A stretch of 64,000 bases of DNA from Harmothoe impar (lineage: Eukaryota > Annelida > Polychaeta > Phyllodocida > Polynoidae). The position numbers and the translations under genes are program-made. The stretch spans positions 32,635,070 to 32,699,069 of the forward strand of contig OX381705.1 of assembly GCA_947462335.1 (NCBI GenBank), written 5' to 3'. Of this stretch, positions 24,465 through 33,205 are shown piece by piece (the first letter of the stretch is position 1; each line of letters starts with the position of its first letter). The notes below the pieces were generated by a model. It was not told the origin of the DNA. It made no database searches and saw only the letters and a program-made list of their open reading frames with translations.

Positions 24465-24705
24465 CTGGGCATGGAGAGCCACCTGAGGACCAGGGGTGGG
24501 AATTGGAGCCAATTAATGCATCATGCCCTTGGTCGTCGTGGTGCATGAATGAATCCCTAGAGCATAACTCGCCAGTGCTGCATTCAAGCATCATGATGAC
24601 CTAACTCTAACTCTATGGAGTTGAGACACTGCCGAAGAGTTGGCATGATGCACCGATGTAACCCCGGCGAGTTACTCGCCGCGGCTGCATTGGTGCATCA
24701 TGATA
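24465..24705. repeat. Decayed copy of the CTGCATTCAAGCATCAT repeat family
   Basis: Words such as CTGCATTCAAGCATCATGA and GGTGCATGAATGAATC are shared with the repeat at 29840-30085, including inverted versions (GCATTGGTGCATCATGATAA near 24690). The copy is diverged and its ends are not clear. Confidence 0.5.
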
Positions 24706-24719
24706 ACAAATTCCATCTT

Positions 24720-25830
24720 TTAGCGACATGCCGTCCTTAAAGGGTTAAAGAGGTCAGCCTCCAGCCGCCACCGTGGAGGAGGAGCGGCAGTCAGCTGTGT
24801 ATCTTTGTCTCGGGCCGTGCGTGGACGAGTATTGGGTGTGGCTGATAGATGACTGCGTCCACACGGCCGTGTTGACCTTTTAGCTCATCTCGTTCCCACG
24901 GCCACGGACTGTATGCCGAGGCACGCTCCTACCCACTGACACCTCACCCCACCCGCCGCCATCTCCCCGCCCGACGTGGCTGCCCGCATAACTTTGTTTT
25001 AAGGCACCACTTCGCAGCATATCAATCGCCTCATACACAATCAGCCGCGTGCTGCCTGGCTTTATTACATGTTGGCCGTCACCAACTGCTTTTACCAATT
25101 GGTCCCTGAACGACTCTAACATTGGATTAAGGCTGGTGCGATACATACGTTGTGGTGTGGATGGTAAGTATGTGTAGAGACTTCCCATGTACTGTGAAAG
25201 TACTTATATTCACGGGTGTAAATTTTCGCTGAAGGGGCAAAAAAGACTTATTCGCGGGTATTTATTCCATACTGTAGCATATGAGAATTTCGCGGATTTT
25301 TCATTTCCGTGAATACAGCGAAAATAGATACCCAGCGAAATAAAGTACGACCACAGTATAGAGACGTCCCAGGGATGCCTCCTCGTTTTATGTGTCCTCT
25401 TAAAAAGAGACACATGACGTTCACGCGGATAAGTAGATTAAACGTGTCCAATCTAAGGTAGGAGAGTTCTGATTCAGCACACACACAAAGCTATGTCTGT
25501 ATCCAGGGACTCTGTATAGTGTACTGCAGTTCATACTGTGCCTCTTGCTTATTTACAATCCTACAATATTATAAGCTACGTGGTATAGAAAGTGCCGCAC
25601 CGATATGATAGCAATGCACTTTCCTATTACAGCATTACGCTTAAGAGGTGCTTCCCCATCTTATTATTCAGATGGTAAAATGTCAATGCCTCCGAGAGCT
25701 CATTGTATACCTCTAAGTTTTATTCAATTAGGCCTCTTGCATTGAACATCTACTTGCGGCTGTTCTTTTGCGTGAGCGTTCATCGCAGGTACTACAAAGC
25801 TTCGCGAGCTTATTTCACGGTTTACCATTG
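24720..25830. other. Gene-free stretch
   Basis: It contains a GC-rich portion at about 24750-25000. Minus frames 24880-25188 and 25210-25484 have no recognised domain. Nothing else can be supported. Confidence 0.3.
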
Positions 25831-26280
25831 TCTTGAAAATAAAATAAAACATTTCGGTTAGAATGCCACTGCGGGGATTTCCGTTTGACAGGGGGCAATT
25901 CATTAATGTTACTTAAAATGAGCCTTTTAACGAGCTGTCTGAGCTACTCAATTATGACTTACTTTCGGGGGATGAGTTCCCCGAGGCCAGTTAATAAACA
26001 GAGCTAGCCAGGTTTGAACGTTTCATGTGCTTCGCGTTTCCCAGAACCTACCTTCTTTTCAAAGAAGAGAGTAATTGTGAAATCAGAAATAACATAATCC
26101 ACACATCTCTTGTTCTTCCACTTTCATTCGTTTCGTTGGGCGACTGATTGATGAAATTCGACAAAATAACATGGGAGGTAATTAAGGAAGTGGCCTAGAA
26201 AGTCAATAATGCATTAATAGTTATGGTCCATGGTCATTGGACTTTCAACACATTCCCAGTGAAAACGATAAAGGGAGCGA
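25830..26280. promoter_or_regulatory. Candidate conserved non-coding element upstream of an exon pair
   Basis: Non-repetitive sequence with homeodomain-like words (GGGCAATTCATTAATG, GTTAATAAACAG, GTAATTAAGG) and no open frame, just upstream of the candidate exons at 26.5 kb. It reads like intronic or promoter-proximal enhancer DNA. There is no direct evidence of function. Confidence 0.25.
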
Positions 26281-26534
26281 TAAGGAAGAAAGAAAAATGA
26301 TTCACATCTAGCAGTAATCTCTGCAGACGTTGACAACATTCCTCAATACTCTGCCTCACAGTGCATTAGACCGTGTGATATTTCACTTTTTAAATAGCGA
26401 CTTGACTGAAGCAGGAATCCATTTCTCACGGGATTAAGTTCATGTAGTCGGTGGTTCCATACCTAGAGGATCACCCCTCATCTTGGTATTATATATTCTC
26501 CTTTCTTTTTTCAGGTAATCACATCTCTCTGCAG

Positions 26535-26706
26535 GAAAGGCAGCTTTGCCTTTTCTCCATGAACTTCCGCCTCATGCCCTTCGGAACCTGCTGGAATCCG
26601 CCATCGATTCGTTGGCTTTCCCTGCTGTGTTGGAATCTAAATACCAGGGGATCGATGAGGAACTTTCTCCTGCAGCTATGGCCAGGAGCTGCAAGTGTGG
26701 AGGTGG
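26535..26706 (+). CDS. Candidate internal exon, unknown protein
   Basis: A pyrimidine-rich tract and an acceptor CTCTCTGCAG precede the exon, and a strong donor GTAAGT follows at 26707. An alternative acceptor lies at 26514. In the frame that begins with two partial bases the exon is fully open, with protein-like composition: FLHELPPHALRNLLESAID near the start, ESKYQGIDEELSPAAMARSC near the end. It ends at a CKCGG motif. It leaves two bases that join in phase with the next candidate exon at 26824. I do not recognise the family. The upstream exon was not found. Confidence 0.45.
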
Positions 26707-26823
26707 GTAAGTGTTTGGCGGGGGGGGGGGGGTATGGCACTATCTAGGCTGAAGAGGGATCTATACCAAGCAGTTGTGGACAAACTGGTTATTCATATAA
26801 GCCAGTCTTCCCCTATTTAACAG

Positions 26824-26866
26824 GTGGAAAAATGGCATCGATGATGGTGAATTTCTGCATTGCCAG
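26824..26866 (+). CDS. Candidate small exon following 26535-26706
   Basis: A 43-base exon between acceptor CTATTTAACAG and a donor-like GTGGGA at 26867. Its first base completes the split codon of the preceding exon, giving GGWKNGIDDGEFLHCQ after the CKC motif, with no stop. The intron between them is 117 bp. Phase agreement across both junctions supports a real gene, but the exon is very short and the donor is weak. Confidence 0.35.
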
Positions 26867-26869
26867 GTG

Positions 26870-27870
26870 GGAGGCGGGTGGAGCCGTCTTTATCTCTGCT
26901 TTTGGTTTAATTATAGGTATGTATGTATAGAGGGAGAGAGAGTGAGCAGTTGCTCACTGGCTCCATGTACTCTTGGAGCTGACATTGATTCAGGTGCTAG
27001 GAGCAGCTCATTCCGTGAGGCTCACCTTTGATGCAGCGGCCAATACGTTTAATAAGAACGGACGCCGCCAGACCGAGCGGAAGGTCTCCATTCATTACAA
27101 GAAAACCAAGCACACCTCAACCCATTCTCACCCCCTACCACAAACACACACACGCCGGTAGGCTGGAGGGGTCAATGCATCCCTAAGAGCTTTTTGCATC
27201 TCTAGATTTATTCAAATATGCCTCTCACATAATACCTACTTGTGACTCTTCTGTACTAGGAGTGTTACTCGCAGGTATTTCACAAAGCTTCACAATACAA
27301 GCGTAATTCAAGAATTATATTAGTTTTCTAAATAAGATAATTATGTCGGTAAGAATGCCACCGTGCACTGATAATCTTTACGTTTAAAATCTTAGTTAGA
27401 ACGTTTAACTATGTGAGAGGTGTGTTTACACGCGTAAGAATAGAAACAAGGTGTGAGTAGCATATGAATTGGGAGGTAACCTAGTTAGTCAAAATGACTA
27501 ACCTAGTAACCGAGTTAGTCATATTTTGTTTGTAGTTAAGGGTGCAATTGTAATCTTTAGTGAAAATATTACCTGTGACGCCTAGCTTCACATCACAAAT
27601 ATGTGGATATAATTATGTTTATTCCACATATCTCAGAACAGGTGCGTGTGTTCCTTTAACTACATCCGTTAGAGGACTATCTCTTCATATGCTATATGTC
27701 TAAATCTAATGTAAGATTAAATTGTAAAATCTCAAATGTAATTGAAAATAATGATTATTTTGCCACTTTATAGTGCACACCCTCTGGAAAAGGCTGCCAT
27801 CGGGTATGTAATTTGCAAGTAAGACAATTACCGGTAGTCATTTTTGAATATCAGTTTATCATTTTGACTA
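26870..27870. other. Gene-free stretch with one GAGCAGCTC site
   Basis: An exact site is at 27001, and an interrupted palindrome GTGAGCAGTTGCTCAC lies at about 26941-26956. Around 27480-27530 and 27830-27870 short words such as GTTAGTCA and TTTTGACTAA recur in both orientations, just left of the DUF7869 transposon, perhaps the remains of another inverted-repeat element. Confidence 0.3.
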
Positions 27871-28220
27871 ATGAAATGTGACTCAATCCAGCATAATAGA
27901 CCTTATGTCGCACTAGCGCGAGCCGTGAAAATGGGGTCTGAAGGGTAAAACATGTATTTTACTGAAATTAGGTTTTCAATGGATTTGTTTGATTTATACT
28001 GTTATCATGCCATTCCCTGAGTTTTAAATCCATATGAAATTCCTAACAGTGTTAATTTCACATTTTAAGAACCCCTACATGGATGTTTTGTCAAGAACAA
28101 AGGCTGTCGAGACGGTATACACGATGCATTTTCCGTCTATTTTGTTGCTCTGTCAGAACCCCCCATCCCGGGCCCCATGCCCATGTTTGGCATGCTTTTG
28201 TGTGGCGCGAACTCTTCTAC

Positions 28221-28357
28221 CCAATGGCAGGCTCTCTTACAATCGTAAGTTGTCAGTCAGCCAATCACAGGGTGTTTTTCAAATGCCTTTGGATCGCATC
28301 AGACCAAACAATCCCTTGACAACACATCACGTGACACAAATGCGACCCGCTGATTGG
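28221..28357. promoter_or_regulatory. CCAAT boxes upstream of the transposase gene
   Basis: CCAAT occurs at 28221-28225 and 28261-28265 (GCCAATCACAG), and its complement ATTGG at 28353-28357 (TGATTGGCC), all within 160-300 bp of the start codon in a locally GC-rich stretch. This fits a simple TATA-less promoter for the transposon gene. Confidence 0.4.
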
Positions 28358-28517
28358 CCGAGCGCCCAGCGTCCTCTTCCGGTTTGAGTTGTTTACCACG
28401 AGTCGGCGGCAAGAGACAATTTTGGTAACGGGTGTATTTTCATGTTTAAACACAAAATTATTATCAATTATTAACCCAAACAGTGTATTTTGAATACGCA
28501 AACATTCAGGACATGAA

Positions 28518-28792
28518 ATGGCTGAGTTGGACACAGTGGCCAATGCCCTTAACGCCATAACTAAGGCCAACTTAACAACCGCTGTTGCCGAGCAGGGAGT
28601 ATGGCGTCAGCTTGTGAACGATTATTTCCTATTCCCCGAGAATTTTGATGATTCTGAGGATTCTGATCAGGATAGTGAGTCTGATACTGAGGAGAATGAT
28701 GGAGAGGATGTTGCAGAATCATCAGATGAGGAAGATCTCCCTCTGGTTGTTCCAGATCCGGTACAACAACTTCAGGATGAAGAGAGCACAAG
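28518..28792 (+). CDS. Transposase exon 1, acidic N-terminus
   Basis: It starts with ATG (MAELDTVANALNAI) and includes a run of Asp, Glu and Ser (DDSEDSDQDSESDTEENDG). The donor is AAG/GTGTGC at 28793, leaving two bases of a codon. Without splicing the frame would stop at 28811. An upstream ATG at 28513 is out of frame. Confidence 0.65.
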
Positions 28793-31700
28793 GTGTGCCA
28801 ATTTTAGATGAGTGGCAAAAACCACATGGTGTTCTGTTCGATGCACCCTTTAGTTACCCCACATTAGTTTTAAGTTTGTGAATGAATTAAATCAACACCA
28901 ATATATGTGGCACGATCTGCGAAAAGGGACCTTAGTGTAGGGTACACTAAGGCCCCTTTTCCCAGTCCATGTCACATATATATTACTAATTAGTGCACTT
29001 TTGCATTGGTCTGGAATATTGTATCTGTTTTTAATTTACAATTCAGACCTACATAGATCCCAAAAATTATAATTATGTGCATTCATTGTGACTAGGCTTT
29101 TTAAAATGTCAACTAATATTTCTGTTTTATACTCTGTTCATAATGTATACTCTTGCACTAACTATCCTTATTTCTGGTCAACAGTTGTAAGTGTCAATAT
29201 GGGGACAACAATACACCATGCAGTACAATGTTCACGCCAGATGAGTTCAGAGAGCGACGTGAAGAGGTCGCCCAGCTGAACAGAGGTAAGCTGACTAAAA
29301 ATTAATAACTATAGAAATAATTCTTTTACACTTTGTTCTAAAGAGTTGGTTACAACATCACTAAATATGTGCATTTGATTTGATTTGACCCACATTGAGT
29401 CTTATTTCTCATGTCTATGATTATAATAAAAACAAAAACAAAAAGTTGTTATTAATTCTACTTGACAGCCGAGCTGGATATGCTGCTACTGGGGGTGATG
29501 GCTTCATCAACAGATAATAGCGCAAGGCTTTCTACATGGAAGAAGGGTGAAATAGGAAAAAAGGACCGTGAGCGAACTCGGACATATTATAGACTAGGCA
29601 ATAAACAGGTTTGCCAGTGTACGTTTGCATTCTTCCATTGGTAAGTACACAGTCAAGTACAACTACATTGTACCGGGTACCAAAAGCTTTTTTTTCTGAA
29701 ATCTAACGCTTGTTCTCACCAATTTTGACATTTTTGGGAAAATTTGCTTTTTTTCAATTTTGAACTTTTTTCTCGCCAATTTGGCCATTTTCAGGAAAAT
29801 CTCTTTTTTTTCTTTTTTTTTGGGGGGGGGGAGCATGATGCATGAATGAAGCAGGGCTGCATTCAAGCATCATACCCACCCAACATGCATCATGATCACC
29901 AAGGTTGATGCTTCAATACAGCCCTTGGGTATTACTTTAACAGGGCTGCATTCAAGTATCATGCCAACCCTACATGCATCATGATTACCAAGGATGATGC
30001 TTGAATGCAGCACTGGAGTGTTACTTGGCAGGGCTGCATTCAAGCATCATGCCAACCTTCATGCAACATGAGTACCAAGGATGTAACATTGACCCTCCCA
30101 TTCATTGTTGGCTCTTCGGTAGATCTAACCCATACTTCTACCACCCGTGTCTGCCCCAATGATATCTAGGTCAAGGAGCTGTGATTGGCCAGAAGTAGGT
30201 CCAACTGACAGGTTACGACCCAGTTTTATTTGTGTCAAGCCAGAGGGTGTGTCTAGGCTACAGCAACCTACCGGTATCTTTTAGGCTATAGGAACATACC
30301 CGTATATTCTAGCCTATAGCAACATGCCTGTTTTTTCTAGGCTATAGCAACATATCAGTATGTTGTAGGCTATAGCAACAATACGGTCTGTTGTAGGGTA
30401 TAGAAACATATCAGTATAATGTAGGCTATAGTAACATACCGGTATCTTATAGGCTATATGTATCAACCCATTGTTGCTATCTGCACTTTAAACATGACAT
30501 GAAGTATGCATGAGTATTCTTTAGATCTACAATGAATACAATGCTTAAAATTTTCATTTTTCTTTTTCAGCATCAGTAAGGGCAAACTGAAACGTGTGCT
30601 TAAGTGGTATGTGGCCAATGGTGTGGTTACACGTAGAATACGTGCTGGAGGCTTCAGGAAAACGGGCAAATCTTTGGACCTGGATGATACTCAAAGAGTT
30701 CTCGCCTTTATCAAATCCCATGCTGAGACACATGCCATTGCTCTTCCAGGCAGAATACCAACTCACAAGAGAGATGATATACTAATTCTCCCCTCCTCTG
30801 ACACCAAAGCTGACATTTACAGGTTGTATGAAAAAGCCATGGCAGATGTCCAGCAGAGGGCAGTTGCTCTGTCTACTTTCAGGAGTTTGTGGCGAAAGCT
30901 CCTCCCAGGAATAGTTTGTGCAAGGCCCATGACTGATCTCTGCTGGGAGTGTCAGAGGAACAACAGAGACATTCACCGGTCTAGCTGTTTCCCAGAAGAG
31001 GTCAAGCAGGCAAAGTTAAAAAAACAAACACATCATTTACAGGTAGTAGGGAAGGAAAGGGCCTACTTACAGCAGCTGGTAAAGAAGGCAAAGGAGGATT
31101 ATAAAGCAGCTGGTTCTCCTGCACTTGGCCCTCATCCACCATGTAGTACAGACTATCGGGTGCATGTTAGCTTTGACTATGCCCAGCAAGTGCACCTGCC
31201 CTCTTACCCCATGCAGCCAGGCCCACTCTACTTTCTAGTGCCAAGAAAGTGTGGCATCTTTGGTGTCTCTATGGAAGCAGGACCAAGCCAGGTTAACTAC
31301 CTAATAGATGAGTCTCATTGCAGTAGTAAGGGATCCAACGCTGTGATCTCATATCTCCACCATTATCTCGAGAACTACTCCCTGGGCCCCAAGAATTTGG
31401 ATCTCCATTGCGACAATTGCAGTGGTCAAAATAAAAACAAATTCATGTTGGCGTACTTGATGTGGCGATGTTTGACTAGGCTCAACATGTCCATCACTCT
31501 CAACTTCCTGATCACAGGTCACACAAAATTTGGTCCAGACTGGTGTTTTGGCCTTTTGAAACAGAAATGTAGGAAGTGTGACGTTTCCAGTCTGGAGGAC
31601 CTTATGGAAGTTGTCCGTCGAAGCACCCTGGAAGGAGTCAACATCCCACACTTAGTGGGGGATGAGAAAGGAAACTGTTCAGCCCCTACTTATGACTGGA

Positions 31701-32415
31701 AGACTTTTCTAGCCCCTTTCAGCAAGGCAGTGAATGGCATTAAGGAGTACCATCACTTTGAGTTCAGCCATGAATACCCGGGTAGGGTTGTCATGAAGAA
31801 AGTGGTCGACGATGAAGAACCTGTGCTCTGCAACATCTTGACAAAGGAAATAGCAGATGTTCCCCGGGGCAACCCTGCCATCATCCCCTCCCCAGGATTG
31901 CCTGCCTATAGGCAATGGTACTTGTTTGAGAATATCAGAGACTTTTGTACCAATGCCACAAGAGATATCACCTGTCCAAAGCCAACAGTACCAAAGCCTG
32001 GGTCAGGTATAGGAGAACACACCAATGACACTGACACCCATCACCCCGACAAGAGCTAGAAGAACAGCAACTTAGAGGGAGAGGCAGAGTTCGTGGCAGG
32101 GGTAGGGGCAACAGCCAACAGGCAGAACAAGTGGAACTCACAGGCAGGGGTAGAGGCAGGGCCAGAGCCAGAGGCAGAGCCACAGGAAGAGGCAGAGGCA
32201 GGGGTGTCGGTGAACAGGCAGACCAGGAGGAACTCAGAGGTAGGGGAAGGGGCAGAGGTAGGGGCAGAGGTAGGGGAAGGGGGCAACAGCCAGGACAACA
32301 GCAGCCTAGAGGGAGGGGCCGACCTAAAGGTGCTGTTTCTCGGAAAAGAACAAGGAGCCCTTCATCTGCAGAAGACTCTGATGACGAGGTGTGGATTGCA
32401 AGTGATTCTGACTAG
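28518..32415 (+). CDS. DUF7869-domain protein, putative DDE-type transposase, multi-exon
   Basis: Exons 28518-28792, 29185-29285, 29469-29640 and 30571-32059 join in phase with GT/AG borders to give about 678 residues. Removing a 47-base intron (32007-32053) instead extends the frame to 32415 and about 781 residues. Residues 50-75 are strongly acidic. Exon 2 gives a Cys-rich start (CKCQYGDNNTPC). Exon 3 carries YYRLGNKQVCQCTF. Exon 4 holds CWEC (about 307-310), FDYAQ (Asp 385), DNCSGQNKN (Asp 464) and GHTKFGPDWCFG (Asp 506), which fit an RNase-H-like D-D-D/E site. Terminal inverted repeats flank the gene, so a transposase is the best reading. Family recognition is from memory of the motif pattern. 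Catalysis is inferred. Confidence 0.75.
28902..28980. mobile_element. Foldback MITE inside transposase intron 1
   Basis: The left half (TGTGGCACGATCTGCGAAAA, then a GGGACCTTAGTGTA-type arm) is the inverse of the right half (TACACTAAGGCCCCTTTT, then CCCAGTCCATGTCACA). A second copy lies at 42978-43046. The length is about 75 bp, with no coding capacity. Its insertion within an intron of the larger transposon makes it the younger of the two. Confidence 0.7.
29185..29285 (+). CDS. Transposase exon 2, Cys-rich
   Basis: Acceptor GGTCAACAG precedes and donor GTAAGC follows at 29286. The first base completes the codon left by exon 1. It encodes CKCQYGDNNTPCSTMFTPDE then FRERREEVAQLNR: a small Cys cluster followed by a charged helix, as at the N-terminus of DUF7869 proteins. 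Confidence 0.65.
29469..29640 (+). CDS. Transposase exon 3
   Basis: Acceptor CTTGACAG precedes and consensus donor GTAAGT follows at 29641. The frame continues from exon 2 without a stop and encodes AELDMLLLGVMASS, a basic stretch (GKKDRERTRTYY) and VCQCTFAFFH. Both junctions are phase-compatible. Confidence 0.7.
29840..30085. repeat. Tandem repeat of an 89-bp hairpin unit inside transposase intron 3
   Basis: GGGCTGCATTCAAG starts at about 29854, 29943 and 30031. Each unit also contains the inverse (ATGCTTGAATGCAGC), so every unit can fold on itself. It is preceded by a T-run and G-run at about 29805-29831. A relative lies at 24465-24705. Confidence 0.75.
30255..30472. repeat. Minisatellite, 28-bp unit, 8 copies, inside transposase intron 3
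   Basis: AGGCTATAGCAACATA-type units start at about 30255, 30283, 30311, 30339, 30367, 30395, 30423 and 30451, exactly 28 bp apart, with point differences between units. The array lies about 100 bp upstream of the exon 4 acceptor. Confidence 0.9.
30571..32059 (+). CDS. Transposase exon 4, catalytic core
   Basis: Polypyrimidine tract and acceptor TTTTTCTTTTTCAG precede. The frame continues from exon 3 (HCISKGKLKRVLKWYV). It includes the helical region, the CWEC pair, a Lys-rich coiled stretch (KKQTHHLQVVGKERAYLQQL) and the RNase-H-like core. The open frame ends with TAG at 32057-32059. An alternative end is a donor (TCAG/GTATAG) at 32007 that would join in phase to the RG-rich exon. Confidence 0.8.
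32054..32415 (+). CDS. RG-rich C-terminal exon of the transposase (alternative)
   Basis: In a frame different from the end of exon 4, this stretch is open to TAG at 32413-32415. It encodes ELEEQQLRGRGRVRGRGRG, a further long RG repeat, and an AT-hook-like RGRGRPKG followed by a Ser/Asp/Glu tail (PSSAEDSDDEVWIASDSD). Joining 32006 to 32054 restores the frame through a 47-base intron. A frameshift mutation that separated the two parts is the alternative. RG repeats usually bind nucleic acid. Confidence 0.5.
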
Positions 32416-32981
32416 AACTCCCTCTTTTCGTACCATAACGAGTTATGCCATGAACTTGGATATCACATATTCTATTATGATGTTGTGTTGTTAATATAAT
32501 CATAATCTGCTACTGGTTTAGGGTGTAATGATGATACACAATCAGCAGCGACCATGGATATATATTTTGACCTGGAGAAATAATGTGACATGAACATGGA
32601 GGACCCCACCCACTGCACTTGGATTTTACCTATCAAATTATCTGTGTACAATGCTCACATAATGTGAAAGGACTTTCAGGACTTAACAGACTACATTTAA
32701 TAGGTTTTGGAACTGTTAGTTGTCCCTAAACTACACCAGGAACAGGTATTGTGCATCTATAATTATTCCACTAAACCACTAACTCTGTCATTTTTCCAGG
32801 AAACTTAACGTGTTTTTGAACGATGTTGCATGAATAGAAATATTTCCCCAAAGAGACCAATCTTTTAGTATGTAGTAGATATAACCATCGGCAATGCCTG
32901 GTAAAAATTTCAGATTGATATCTCAATTCTAGATACCCGTTGCTAAGGTAACCAATGAGTGATATGCTCGCTGACTGCTCG

Positions 32982-33003
32982 CGAGCAGGTCGCGACCTGC
33001 TCG
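32982..33003. repeat. 22-bp perfect palindrome near the right transposon end
   Basis: Two inverse 11-base halves, CGAGCAGGTCG and CGACCTGCTCG, abut with no spacer, and a second palindrome TGCTCGCGAGCA (32976-32987) overlaps them. The position, about 180 bp from the inverted repeat, suits a subterminal protein-binding site. It is GC-rich in an AT-rich surrounding. Confidence 0.7.
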
Positions 33004-33205
33004 TTCCACTTTGATCACGCGTAGCTCAAATTAGCACTGCGGGTGTTTTTATCTTTGAAAATATTTTTTAAATACGTATGGGTGAGATGGGGACTCATAC
33101 ATGGGCTCTATAGAGAGGTAATGAACTGTTCTATTACATGACATAGATAACTAAAAATGTTTGATGAGCGACATAAGTTCCACTATGCTGGATTGAGTCA
33201 CAAAT

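Larger units (their letters stand above)
27878..33201 (+). mobile_element. 5.3 kb DNA transposon carrying a DUF7869-type transposase
   Basis: The terminal 34 bases (27878-27911) start GTGACTCAATCCAGCAT and are repeated inverted at 33168-33201 with three mismatches. AAAT directly flanks both ends (27874-27877 and 33202-33205), a possible 4-bp target duplication. The unit holds a single gene on the plus strand (28518-32415). A 22-bp perfect palindrome (32982-33003) lies near the right end. Introns contain later insertions (a foldback MITE, a CTGCATTCAAG repeat, a 28-bp minisatellite), so the copy is not newly inserted. The 4-bp duplication and the DNC-GQNKN core recall Sola-type elements, but the superfamily is not settled by what I can see. 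Confidence 0.75.

Noticed and set aside
29805..29832. T-run followed by G-run as a retroelement tail
   Set aside because: A similar run occurs at 60340-60402 with no reverse-transcriptase sequence or target duplication next to either; simple low-complexity DNA is enough.
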